From NCBI RefSeq assembly GCF_002355415.1, contig NZ_AP014936.1, forward strand, positions 2,232,001-2,296,000: 64,000 nt of DNA, written 5' to 3'. The stretch is from Sulfurifustis variabilis (GTDB taxonomy: Bacteria; Pseudomonadota; Gammaproteobacteria; Acidiferrobacterales; Sulfurifustaceae). The stretch's first letter is position 1. Every line of letters starts with the position of its first letter. Positions 41,890 through 49,831 of this stretch are shown here, piece after piece. Under the pieces are notes generated by a model. It worked only from the letters and a program-made list of their open reading frames with translations. It ran no database searches and was not told the origin of the DNA. The position numbers and the translations under genes are program-made.

Positions 41890-42566
41890 GCGTATCTCCT
41901 TTCGTCGAGCGAGCGACTCTCGCGGGGCAGGCTACGGAACATGTCGCCGTAGAGGCGATAGACGACGTTCGCGCAATGGACGATCGCGGCGCGGTCCTCC
42001 TCGCGGTCGAGTCGGTTCACCAGGCCCCTGAAGAACTCGATGTGCTCGAGGTCGAGCGACCCGTGCGACAGCAGATAGCTGAACGCCTGCTTCGGCAGCC
42101 CGAGCGCCGCCTGCAGGGCCTCCCCCGCGCGCGTCGCGAGCGACACGCTCGTGCCCTCGAGCACGAACACCATTCCGAACAGCCCGGCCGGGTTGCCGCG
42201 CTGCACCGTGTCGTACGCATACGCCACCATGAGCTCGGTCGCGAGCGAAGGCCGGCCGCGGCGGACCGCCTCGGCGTCGCCGCCGCACGCCCGGATGTCG
42301 TTCAGGATCCATTCCTGGTGACCGGTCTCCTCCTCGATGTACTCCGCGACAGCCGTGCGCAACCACTCCAGGCGCTCCGGCAGCCGCGAACCGCAGGCCA
42401 TGAGAAGCGGCAGCGTGTGCTTCACGTGGTGGTAGGCCTCGGTCAGAAACGCGATGTAGCCCGGAAGCGGAAGTCGCCCCGCGACGCCGTCCTGCAGAAA
42501 CGGGATGGCCAGGAACTCGCGCCGGGCGGGCTCGGTGGCGGCATGCAGCTCGTCGTAGAAACTCAA
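41886..42566 (-). CDS. Haem-oxygenase-like diiron protein (TenA/UndA-like)
   Basis: The 226-residue all-helical protein is of the iron-containing redox or haem-oxygenase-like diiron superfamily. Likely metal-binding residues are in AYHHVKHTLP, YIEEETGHQEWILND (ExxH) and SLDLEHIEFF (DxxH). UndA of that superfamily converts fatty acids to 1-alkenes, and other members act on amino-acid or lipid substrates. The TTG start at 42566 has AGGAGG seven bases upstream and overlaps the ligase stop as TTGA. A plain TenA thiaminase is less likely because of the acyl-ligase neighbour. Confidence 0.72.
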   Translation of the reverse strand: MSFYDELHAATEPARREFLAIPFLQDGVAGRLPLPGYIAFLTEAYHHVKHTLPLLMACGSRLPERLEWLRTAVAEYIEEETGHQEWILNDIRACGGDAEAVRRGRPSLATELMVAYAYDTVQRGNPAGLFGMVFVLEGTSVSLATRAGEALQAALGLPKQAFSYLLSHGSLDLEHIEFFRGLVNRLDREEDRAAIVHCANVVYRLYGDMFRSLPRESRSLDERRYA

Positions 42567-44056
42567 GCAAGAACCTCCTGCACGGATGTGCTTTCGTACA
42601 ACGCGTTCAGACGCGCGCCATAGCGCGCGAGGATGGCGGACCGACGGGGCCGTCCCGTCCCGGTGAGCTCGCCGTTGGCGACGGAGAACGGCTCGTCGGC
42701 AAGAACGAAGCGGCTCACGCGCGCGTAGTCCGGGAGCGAGCCGTTGGCGCGCGCGATGGCCTCCCCGACGAGCGATGCGTCCGCGCGCGCGACGACGATC
42801 GCCGCGTTCCAGGGTCGCGCCTCGCCGTACACGACCGCCTGGGCGATGGCCGGCTGCAGCACCAGCTCGCGCTCCACCCACTCGGGCGCGACGTTGCGCC
42901 CGTACGCCGTGATGAAGATGTTCTTCTTGCGGCCGGTGAGATGGACGTAGCCGTCGCCGTCGATATGCCCGAGGTCGCCGGTCGGCCAGTAACCCTCGAC
43001 GAGCGCCGGCGCGCCGTCGTGCAGATACCCCGCAAAGAGTCCGCCGCGCACGAGCAGCTCGCCGTCCGGCGCCAGGCGCACCCCGGCATGCGGCAGCGGC
43101 CGGCCGACGCTTCCCGCACGGTGCGCGGCCGGCGTGTTGACGCACACGACCGAGGCGTTTTCGGACAGCCCGTAGCCTTCGAACACCGGCAGCCCGAGCT
43201 CGGCCGCGCGCCGCAGGAGCCCGGGGGCGACCGGCGCACCGCCGACGGCGAGGAAGCGCGCCTCGGGCAAACGCGCCTCCCGCGCGACGAGCGCCTGCAG
43301 CATCTGGGGAATGAGGATGGCGCTGGTCGCGCCGCTCGTGTGCAGCGCCTCGACCAGGCGCCGCGCATCGAGCCCCGCCGCGCCCTGAAGTCCGCACCGG
43401 GCCGAAGACCAGAGACAGGCTTCGCCGCCCGCGAGCAGCGGCAGATACAGCCCTCCGATGTTCTCGAGGAGGGTCGCGAGCGGCAGGAGGCAGAGGTGAC
43501 GGGCAACGAGCTCCGGGCCCAGGCGCGCATGCAGATTCTGCGCGACTTCGTCGATCGCCGCCTGCGAGAGGCAAACGCCTTTGGGGCTGCCGGTGGTCCC
43601 CGAGGTGTAGGTCACCTTCGCGATACCCGCCGGCAGCGGCGATCCCCTCGGCGACACGCGGATCCCGGCATACGACGCGCCGAGTGCCTCGATGTCGTCC
43701 GACGGCGCCGGATCGGTAACGGCCAGTCCCCGCACCCGAGCCGGCATATCGGTCACGACGAGCTCGACCGCGGCGTCCTCGATGGCATGCGCGAGCTGCT
43801 CGTCGCTGAAAAACGCGGGCAGCGGAACGAGCACGACGTCGGCGAGCTGTGCGGCCAGATCGACGACCGCCCAGGCCGGCGCGTTCTCCATCAGAACGGC
43901 CGCCGTGCGCACACCGGCGCGGCGCAGCCGCTGCGCCGCGCATTCGACCGCCCGGGCGAGCGCCGCGTAGTTCACCGCCTGCGACTCGCCCCGGAGCGCG
44001 ACGGCCTCCGGCCTGTGGCGCGCGTGCTCGAACAGCGTCCGAAGCACCGCGCTCAT
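42563..44056 (-). CDS. AMP-dependent acyl-CoA synthetase/ligase
   Basis: The 497-residue ANL-superfamily enzyme has the P-loop-like VTYTSGTTGSPKGVCLS, LPVFEGYGLSEN, YWPTGDLGHIDGDGYVHLTGRKK and the catalytic Lys region near the C-terminus. It activates a carboxylic acid, probably a fatty acid given the neighbours, as the adenylate and then the thioester. ATG at 44056 overlaps the hemolysin-family stop as ATGA. No carrier-protein gene is seen in the operon. Confidence 0.86.
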   Translation of the reverse strand: MSAVLRTLFEHARHRPEAVALRGESQAVNYAALARAVECAAQRLRRAGVRTAAVLMENAPAWAVVDLAAQLADVVLVPLPAFFSDEQLAHAIEDAAVELVVTDMPARVRGLAVTDPAPSDDIEALGASYAGIRVSPRGSPLPAGIAKVTYTSGTTGSPKGVCLSQAAIDEVAQNLHARLGPELVARHLCLLPLATLLENIGGLYLPLLAGGEACLWSSARCGLQGAAGLDARRLVEALHTSGATSAILIPQMLQALVAREARLPEARFLAVGGAPVAPGLLRRAAELGLPVFEGYGLSENASVVCVNTPAAHRAGSVGRPLPHAGVRLAPDGELLVRGGLFAGYLHDGAPALVEGYWPTGDLGHIDGDGYVHLTGRKKNIFITAYGRNVAPEWVERELVLQPAIAQAVVYGEARPWNAAIVVARADASLVGEAIARANGSLPDYARVSRFVLADEPFSVANGELTGTGRPRRSAILARYGARLNALYESTSVQEVLA

Positions 44057-44766
44057 GCCGGCTCCACTTCGGCGAAGATGCCGGCCGCATACGCGTGCTT
44101 CCAGAGGCCGATCAGCCGGTACCGGTCGTTCGTGCGGCGCAGAAACGCGGTGAGCGCGTCGAATGCCTGCTCGACGCTCGCGGCCATGACGAGCGGGCCA
44201 CTGTCGTAGTAGCGTCCCCACTGCGCGCGCTCCGCCTCCGTCAGCCGACGGGGATCGGCCGGCGCGAGGGTCATGAGCTCGATGCCCATACGGACGAACG
44301 CGTTGCGCAACGCGGGAACGGCGGTGAACACCGCCCAGCCGACGCCCGCGCCCTTGAGGTAGGCCGTGAGCGCGGCGATCAGCCAGCGCGCGCCGCCCGA
44401 GTGCGCGACCGCGAGGTTTCCGACTTCGACGAGCTCCGCGCGCGACACCTCGCGCCGCAGGGCCCGGCCGAGCGCCCCCTCCACGGGGCACTCCAGGTAC
44501 TGCTCGAGGAAGAGCGCGCCCGAGGCGGCGGGACGCAGCCCCAGCACCGCCAGGAGCGCACGTCGCGCGTCGCGCACGCTCATGAGATCGGGCAGAAAAT
44601 GATGCAGGCGCGCACCGTATGCGGCCGCGAAGCTGGCGCGGATGAAGCCTTCCACCTCGGGGCGCTCGGGCGAATCGGCCTTCACCATCTCGACCCGCGA
44701 CGGGATGGCGCTGGCGTTTTGGCGGGGACCGGCCGAAAATGTCGGCGAACGAACGTCGGGATTCAC
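44053..44766 (-). CDS. Thermostable-hemolysin (delta-VPH) family protein
   Basis: The protein has 237 residues. FIRASFAAAYGARLHHFLPDLMSV, LFLEQYLECPVE, EVGNLAVAHSGGARWLIAALT and FTAVPALRNAFVRMGIE are the conserved blocks of the thermostable hemolysin family, whose fold is GNAT-like. Despite the name an acyltransferase role is plausible beside an acyl ligase. GTG at 44766 has GAAGG upstream at good spacing; a TTG at 44802 was rejected because it falls inside the -10 element of the promoter. It is the first gene of the operon. Confidence 0.8.
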   Translation of the reverse strand: MNPDVRSPTFSAGPRQNASAIPSRVEMVKADSPERPEVEGFIRASFAAAYGARLHHFLPDLMSVRDARRALLAVLGLRPAASGALFLEQYLECPVEGALGRALRREVSRAELVEVGNLAVAHSGGARWLIAALTAYLKGAGVGWAVFTAVPALRNAFVRMGIELMTLAPADPRRLTEAERAQWGRYYDSGPLVMAASVEQAFDALTAFLRRTNDRYRLIGLWKHAYAAGIFAEVEPA

Positions 44767-44800
44767 GGGTGGGGCCTTCTCGCGTGCGTCACTGACGGTC

Positions 44801-44833
44801 AATCTAGCAGCGCCAACTTAAGACACCCTTAAA
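44801..44833 (-). promoter_or_regulatory. Promoter of the hemolysin-family operon with PmrA/QseB-type box
   Basis: Read on the minus strand: TTTAAG (44833-44828), five bases, CTTAAG (44822-44817), ten bases, then -10 TAGATT (44806-44801). The half-site spacing and the distance to the -10 are the same as at the dgkA promoter. The start would be near 44794, leaving a 28-base leader with a GAAGG ribosome site before the GTG at 44766. It lies in the 133-base gap shared with hypE. Confidence 0.7.
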
Positions 44834-44899
44834 CGCCCGCTCGTCGCCGACCGATCGTCCATGTCATACCGCCACTCGCTCCACTGACATTCCGCGCAC

Positions 44900-45925
44900 G
44901 TGCAAGACCACGCCGACGACTTCGATTCCACCCACGTCACCCTGGCGCACGGCAACGGCGGACGTTTCATGCGCGAGCTCATCGAGCGCGTGTTCGCGCG
45001 TCATCTCGCGAACCCGCTGCTCGACGTGCAGGCCGACGCCGTTCCCCTCCCGGCGATCGACGGCGAAATGGTGTTCACGACCGACGGCTTCACCGTGCAG
45101 CCGCTCGAGTTTCCGGGCGGCGACATCGGTTCGCTCGCGATCCACGGCACCGTCAACGACCTTTCGGTCGCGGGCGCGCGACCGCTCTACCTCGCCCTCA
45201 ACGCGTTCATCGAAGAAGGACTCGAGATCGCTCAGCTCGAACGCATCGCTGCGAGCCTCGCGCGCGCCGCGCGCGAGGCGGGCGTGCAGGTCGTCGCCGG
45301 CGACACCAAGGTGGTCCGCCGCGGCGAAGGCGGCGGTCTCTACCTCGCGACCACGGGCGTGGGCGTGCGAGCGCGCGGGCTGCGCCTGGGCATGGACGCG
45401 ATCCGGGCGGGCGATGCCGTCCTGGTCAGCGGCCCGATCGGCGACCACGGCATCGCCGTCATGTTCGCGCGCGAGCAGTTCGGGTTGCGCGGCGACCTGC
45501 AGTCGGACGCGGCCAGCGTGTATCCGCTCACCTCGGCGCTCCTCGACGGCCCCGGCGTGCGCTTCATGCGCGACCCGACGCGCGGCGGGCTCGCCATGAT
45601 CGCGAACGAGATCTGCCGCGCGACGGGCTTGACGGTGCGTCTACGCGAACCCGCCATTCCCGTCCGGAACCCCGTCCGCTCGGTCTGCGACATGCTCGGG
45701 TACGACCCCATGTACCTGGCCTGCGAGGGTCGGGTCGTGGCGGTCGTGGACCCGGAACGGGTGGAAAGCGCCCTCGCCGCCTGGCGCCGCCTGCCCTCCG
45801 GGCGCGACTCGGTCCTGATCGGGCGCATCGAGGCGGGCAAACCGCACGTCGTCCTCGAGACCGAGCTCGGCGGCGAGCGGCTGATCGAGGAGCTCGAAGA
45901 CGATCCGCTGCCGCGGATCTGCTAG
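44900..45925 (+). CDS. hypE: HypE, carbamoyl dehydratase giving the thiocyanate cyanide donor
   Basis: The 341-residue PurM-like protein has VTLAHGNGGRFMRELI, FTTDGFTVQPLEFPGGDIG, GTVNDLSVAGARP, GDTKVV and FMRDPTRGGLA motifs. It ends in PRIC, where the terminal Cys is carbamoylated by HypF and dehydrated to thiocyanate. The GTG start gives the standard length. It is monocistronic here, about 6 kb from hypF and 12 kb from hypD. Confidence 0.95.
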   Translation: MQDHADDFDSTHVTLAHGNGGRFMRELIERVFARHLANPLLDVQADAVPLPAIDGEMVFTTDGFTVQPLEFPGGDIGSLAIHGTVNDLSVAGARPLYLALNAFIEEGLEIAQLERIAASLARAAREAGVQVVAGDTKVVRRGEGGGLYLATTGVGVRARGLRLGMDAIRAGDAVLVSGPIGDHGIAVMFAREQFGLRGDLQSDAASVYPLTSALLDGPGVRFMRDPTRGGLAMIANEICRATGLTVRLREPAIPVRNPVRSVCDMLGYDPMYLACEGRVVAVVDPERVESALAAWRRLPSGRDSVLIGRIEAGKPHVVLETELGGERLIEELEDDPLPRIC

Positions 45926-46089
45926 CGCGCCGTCCGCCCGCCCCCGAAAAAACCCGCGCGCGACCGGCCGTAAGGCCGCCGTGAAACGACTATATTTATA
46001 GTTGTCATGGCCAAAGCCCGGTTCGGATCCGAGACCCGCAGGTTACCCTGTATGGGGCGCTCTTCGGGTGCTGTTTTCCGATCGGTTCG

Positions 46090-47628
46090 GTGGCGTTCCT
46101 TTACGCCATCGGCGACTTGCAGGCGGCCGAGGGGCTCGTCGCGATCGTGCAGGCGGCCCACCGCAATCCGCTGCTCTACATCATCGACACCGCACCCTTC
46201 TTTCTCGGGCTGTTCGCCCGCATCGCCGGCATCCGGCAGGATCGCCTGAGACGCTTTTCGGACAGCCTCGAGCTCCAGATCGCGGAAAAGACCGAGTCCC
46301 TGCAGCGGGCGCTCGCCGAGGCGCAGCGCGCGAACGACGTGATCGCTCACATGGCGGAGCACGACGCCCTGACGGGCCTTCTGAACCGGCGTCGGTTCGA
46401 GCTGGATCTCCGCCGCTGGACGGATCATGCGATCCGCTATCGACGCCCGCTCGCGCTCCTCTTCCTCGACCTCGACGACTTCAAGCAGATCAACGACCGC
46501 TTCGGGCACAAGGGCGGCGACCAGTGCCTCGCCGCCGCGGCGGAAGCGCTCGTCGCCACGCTGCGGTCGACGGATTTCGCCGCCCGGTGGGGAGGCGACG
46601 AGTTCGCGGTGCTGCTGCCGGAGAGCGACGCCGGCGCCGCCGGCCAGGTCGCCGACAAGCTGCTCGCGCGACTCGGCGCGCGCAAGGTCGAGCTGAACGG
46701 GGAGCGCCTTGCCGTGTCGGCGAGCATCGGGGTGGCCGCGCTGCCCGAGCACGCGGCGACGGCGGACGAGCTCCTGGCCTGCGCCGACGGCGCGATGTAC
46801 CACGCGAAGGAGAGCGGGCGAAACCGCTGGCATCTCTACTCGGCGTCCGACGCGGAATCGGATCGCGCGCGGGAGAGAATGCGCTGGGCCGCGCGACTCC
46901 GACGCGCGCTCGAGACCGATCAGTTCGTTCTGCTCTACCAGCCGGTCGTGCACCTGACGACCGGCGCGACCGCCCATTACGAAGCGCTGGTGCGCATGGA
47001 GGATCGCGACGGCCGGCTGATCAGCCCCGGCGTTTTCCTCGAATACGCCGAGCAGTTCGGCCTGAGCGGCTCCATCGACGCCATGGTACTGCGCAAGGCG
47101 TCGCGACGGCTCGCCGAGCTGGGGCGAACGGACGTGTGGATCTCGATCAATCTGTCGCGCACGACGCTCGGCGATGCACGGTTCCTGGAGGCGCTCGAGG
47201 ACGCGCTGGATCTCGCGCGCCTGCCCCCCGCGCAGCTCGGTTTCGAGATCAGCGAGCGGCTGCTGCTCGATCACATGAACGAGGCGACCGCGCTCGCGCA
47301 GCGACTGAAAGCGCTCGGCTGCCGGGTCGTCCTCGACGACGCCGGGCTCAACCTCGCGCTCGCCCGGCATCTCCGGCGTATCCCGCTCGACGTCATCAAG
47401 CTGGACGGCGGCCTGGTGCGCCGGCTCGGCGAACCGGACGAGCAGCGCATCGCGTCGACGCTGACCGCCATCGCCCGGGACATGGGGGTCGAGACGGTCG
47501 CCAAGTTCGTGGAGGACCCGGCGCTCATCGCGGTGATTCGCGACCTCGGCATTCAGTGCGTGCAGGGTTTCGCGCTCGGCCGGCCGCTGGAGGCCATCGA
47601 ACCGATCCCGGCGGCGCGCCTGGCCTGA
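46090..47628 (+). CDS. GGDEF-EAL protein with degenerate EAL domain; N-terminus probably frameshifted
   Basis: The 512 residues from GTG 46090 comprise a membrane helix, a coiled linker (EKTESLQRALAEAQRANDV), a GGDEF domain with intact motif (168-172) and RSTD inhibitory site, then EAL. The EAL motif itself (EALVR) is present, but DDFG is DDAG and the AEGVE catalytic Glu is Lys (AKFVE), so phosphodiesterase activity is doubtful. The first membrane helix is cut: in-frame codons before 46090 encode VTLYGALFGCCFPIGS with no start codon. An ATG at 46007 is in another frame, and one extra base near 46044 would join the two. Confidence 0.85.
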   Translation: MAFLYAIGDLQAAEGLVAIVQAAHRNPLLYIIDTAPFFLGLFARIAGIRQDRLRRFSDSLELQIAEKTESLQRALAEAQRANDVIAHMAEHDALTGLLNRRRFELDLRRWTDHAIRYRRPLALLFLDLDDFKQINDRFGHKGGDQCLAAAAEALVATLRSTDFAARWGGDEFAVLLPESDAGAAGQVADKLLARLGARKVELNGERLAVSASIGVAALPEHAATADELLACADGAMYHAKESGRNRWHLYSASDAESDRARERMRWAARLRRALETDQFVLLYQPVVHLTTGATAHYEALVRMEDRDGRLISPGVFLEYAEQFGLSGSIDAMVLRKASRRLAELGRTDVWISINLSRTTLGDARFLEALEDALDLARLPPAQLGFEISERLLLDHMNEATALAQRLKALGCRVVLDDAGLNLALARHLRRIPLDVIKLDGGLVRRLGEPDEQRIASTLTAIARDMGVETVAKFVEDPALIAVIRDLGIQCVQGFALGRPLEAIEPIPAARLA

Positions 47629-47703
47629 GTGCCGCGCCGTTCGGCTGCCCCCCACGACGATCGCTTGCGCCGCACCCGCGGCCTTATTGGGGAAAACCCT
47701 TGG

Positions 47704-47732
47704 TTGACGCCACACGCCCCGGAACCCACTAT
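47704..47732 (+). promoter_or_regulatory. Candidate sigma-70 promoter for the small-paralogue cluster
   Basis: TTGACG (47704-47709, five of six) and CACTAT (47727-47732, three of six) are separated by 17 bases, about 30 bases before the ATG at 47767. The -10 is poor. It lies between the GGDEF-EAL stop and the first small gene. Confidence 0.35.
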
Positions 47733-47766
47733 TCGTGCGGGAATCGCGTCTGCTTCAAGGCTTCTC

Positions 47767-48063
47767 ATGATCGATCTCATTCACGCGTGGCGACATCTTT
47801 TTTCGGCCGTTGTAGCGCTCGCCACCGATTCCGGACAGGTAACCGAACGGCTGAAACTCGCGTACTTCGACCACCTCGTTCATATCTCGCCGAACCCGCA
47901 CCTCTCCGAGGACCTGCAGGCCGACTTCGCGGCGCTGATGAACGAGCTGCGATCGGCCTATCCCGATCGCCAGGCCGATTCCGGCGCGGTCGACGCGGCA
48001 CGCGGGTCGAGACTCGCGAAGCGCGTGGTGTCACTATATGAAGCGGTGACGAGGAAACTGTAG
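47767..48063 (+). CDS. Small helical protein of unknown family, paralogue 1 of 3
   Basis: The 98-residue protein is not recognised. It reads as three helices: WRHLFSAVVALATDSG, VTERLKLAYFDHLVHISP and LSEDLQADFAALMNELRSAYP, then a C-terminal LAKRVVSLYEAVTRKL. The same pattern recurs in the next two genes, with paralogue 3 closest to it. No signal peptide or metal motif is seen. It is downstream of a c-di-GMP protein, on the same strand, but has its own possible promoter. Confidence 0.7.
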   Translation: MIDLIHAWRHLFSAVVALATDSGQVTERLKLAYFDHLVHISPNPHLSEDLQADFAALMNELRSAYPDRQADSGAVDAARGSRLAKRVVSLYEAVTRKL

Positions 48064-48081
48064 CGCCCCGCACCCTGCCGC

Positions 48082-48387
48082 ATGACTCGATCGCCCGCAA
48101 GCCGCCTGGAGGCCGCCGTCCTCATTCTCGCCGCCGGTGCCGAGCGCATCTGCTTGCGCGTCGAAAGGGCCTACGCGGATCACCTGCGCGACCTCGAGCC
48201 GCGGCAGCTGACGGACCCCGGTCACCGCGCGAAATGGGCCGCGCTGCTCGCCGACCTGCGTCGGATGTATCCGGGAACCGGACCGAGTCCCGATCTCGAC
48301 GAGGACAAGGCCGCGGCCCTGGCGCGGCGGATCCTGGACTTCTACGACGAGCTGCTGAGAGGTCCGGGTGGTCGGGGAATTCCTTGA
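48082..48387 (+). CDS. Small helical protein of unknown family, paralogue 2 of 3
   Basis: The 101-residue protein is the most divergent of the three. It keeps the frame ILAAGAERICLRVERAYADHL, the middle HRAKWAALLADLRRMYPG and the end ALARRILDFYDELLRG, which align with paralogues 1 and 3. The usual DLQ before the central helix is replaced by DPGH. It starts 18 bases after paralogue 1. Confidence 0.7.
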   Translation: MTRSPASRLEAAVLILAAGAERICLRVERAYADHLRDLEPRQLTDPGHRAKWAALLADLRRMYPGTGPSPDLDEDKAAALARRILDFYDELLRGPGGRGIP

Positions 48388-48450
48388 ATAGCCCCGCGCG
48401 ATACGGCTATATTCGCTCGCGCTAACAACTAGAACCGGGAGGGTGAACGG

Positions 48451-48759
48451 ATGATCGGCGTTCCTCCGGCCGACGGGAGACAAAAGCTCTACAACGCGCT
48501 CCTGGCGCTCGCCTGCGAGAAGGGTCCCGTGGAGGAACGATTGCTCACCGCGCTGCGGCTCGGCCTGTCGCAGATAGATCCTCAGCTCGATCTTCCGGAC
48601 GACCTGCAACCCGAGTTCCACCGTCTGCGCGGCGCGCTTCAACAGCTCTATTTTCTCCCCGGCCATCCCGGCCCCGAGGCGGCCGTGCGGCAGGAAGCGG
48701 CGAAGCTCGCCGGCCGGGTCGTCGCCTTCTACGACCGGCTGGTCCGTATCAAGAGCTGA
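48451..48759 (+). CDS. Small helical protein of unknown family, paralogue 3 of 3
   Basis: The 102-residue protein has ALLALACEKGPVEERLLTAL, LPDDLQPEFHRLRGALQQLY and KLAGRVVAFYDRLVRIKS, matching paralogue 1 along its length. GGGAGGG precedes the ATG. The leader carries a CTATATT element near 48407 that could be a -10. Function is unknown; charged helices suggest a protein-binding bundle. Confidence 0.72.
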   Translation: MIGVPPADGRQKLYNALLALACEKGPVEERLLTALRLGLSQIDPQLDLPDDLQPEFHRLRGALQQLYFLPGHPGPEAAVRQEAAKLAGRVVAFYDRLVRIKS

Positions 48760-48783
48760 ACGGCGCCGGCCGGCGGTGCGCGT

Positions 48784-49143
48784 TCAGCGCGTGAGCTTGT
48801 AGTATCGCGCGTTCAGGAAGTCGGTCACTTCGACGATCTCCTCGTCGTCCCATCCCAGCCCCTGGGCTTTCACCCAGCGGCGCACCGCGCCCTCGAGCGC
48901 CGCGAGCGTACGGGCGCTCCGCCGTTCGCGCACGTGCACGACGCTTTCGTGGCACCCGCGGCAGTGGTTCTCGTAGAGGAGCTGGCCGCGCGGGATCTCG
49001 CCCTCGGGCGCCTTCCGTGTTTCGGGGCGTGCCGGCGGCGGCAGCGTGACCTCCGGCGGGCGCTCCCGGGAAATGTCCGCGACCGCCAAAGGCCCTCCCG
49101 CGAGCAGACCGCCGAGCAGCAACGCGCGCGTGACGGTACTCAT
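48784..49143 (-). CDS. Periplasmic monohaem c-type cytochrome
   Basis: The 119-residue protein has a signal peptide cleaved near LAVADIS and one haem site CRGCH at about residues 61-65. Its C-terminal helix resembles WDDEEIVEVTDFLNARYY, typical of small class I cytochromes. The likely axial Met is not obvious, so a His or another ligand may be used. It overlaps the DUF167 gene by 4 bases. Electron donor and acceptor are unknown. Confidence 0.8.
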   Translation of the reverse strand: MSTVTRALLLGGLLAGGPLAVADISRERPPEVTLPPPARPETRKAPEGEIPRGQLLYENHCRGCHESVVHVRERRSARTLAALEGAVRRWVKAQGLGWDDEEIVEVTDFLNARYYKLTR

Positions 49144-49409
49144 TCGCCTTCACCTCCCTTGAGTCTGGCAAGCACCTCGCGTTCGGCCATCCCGGCGATC
49201 TCCAGCGTCTTGCGCGCGGAGCTCGCCCCGGAGATCAACCGCACCTGTGCGCGCGGCAACCCGAGCGCTTCCGCGATCAGGCGCTCCACCGCGGCGTTCG
49301 CGCGGCCTCCTTCGGGCGGCGCGGCCACCCGCACCTTCAGGACCTCGCCGAGCCAGCCGGCGATCCCGCTGCGCGATGCCCCGGGAACGACCTTGACGTT
49401 GAGCCTCAT
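49140..49409 (-). CDS. DUF167 (YggU) family protein
   Basis: The 89-residue protein has VKVVPGASRSGIAGWLGEVLKVRVAAPPEGGRAN, NAAVERLIAEALG and SGASSARKTLEIAG, which give the complete family pattern. The fold is alpha/beta and the function unsettled. It lies between the cytochrome gene and a DUF423 gene, all on the minus strand. Confidence 0.9.
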   Translation of the reverse strand: MRLNVKVVPGASRSGIAGWLGEVLKVRVAAPPEGGRANAAVERLIAEALGLPRAQVRLISGASSARKTLEIAGMAEREVLARLKGGEGE

Positions 49410-49427
49410 CCCTCGCTTAGGCGTCCG

Positions 49428-49808
49428 TCAGGACCGGAACAGCGCGACGGCGAGCAGCAGCCACGCGGCGATGAACGCGAATCCGCCAAAGGGCGTGACC
49501 GCCCCGAGCGCGCGCACGCCGCTGATCGCGAGGACATACAGGCTGCCGGAGAAAAGCACCGTGCCGACGAGCATCAGCCAGCCGGCCGCGCGCACGAGGC
49601 CCGACGCGGGCAGGTGCGCCGCAATCAGGCCCACGGCGAGCAGGCCGAGCGCGTGAAACAGATGGTAAAGGATGCCGGTCTGGTACGACGCCATCAGCTC
49701 CGCGGGGATACGCGCGCGCAGCGCGTGCGCGCCGAAGGCGCCGAGCACCACGACGAGCATCGCGGAAACGCTCCCCAGCGCAAGGAAGAGCTTGGCGGGA
49801 AACGGCAC
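49428..49808 (-). CDS. DUF423 (YgdD) family membrane protein
   Basis: The 126-residue protein has four membrane helices. It has LFLALGSVSAMLVVVLGAFGAHALR near the N-terminus and the terminal VTPFGGFAFIAAWLLLAVAL, both family signatures. GTG at 49808 gives a normal length; no strong ribosome site is visible. Function is unknown. Confidence 0.87.
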   Translation of the reverse strand: MPFPAKLFLALGSVSAMLVVVLGAFGAHALRARIPAELMASYQTGILYHLFHALGLLAVGLIAAHLPASGLVRAAGWLMLVGTVLFSGSLYVLAISGVRALGAVTPFGGFAFIAAWLLLAVALFRS

Positions 49809-49831
49809 GTCGCGGGCGCGGAAGACCGGAA

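Noticed and set aside
44766..44802. TTG start at 44802 for the hemolysin-family gene
   Set aside because: It would begin inside the -10 hexamer of the operon promoter; the GTG at 44766 has a ribosome site and fits the predicted transcript start.
45926..46006. CGGCC-GTAA-GGCCG hairpin after hypE as a terminator
   Set aside because: The stem is only 5 bp and is followed by no T-tract, so it could be chance at this base composition.
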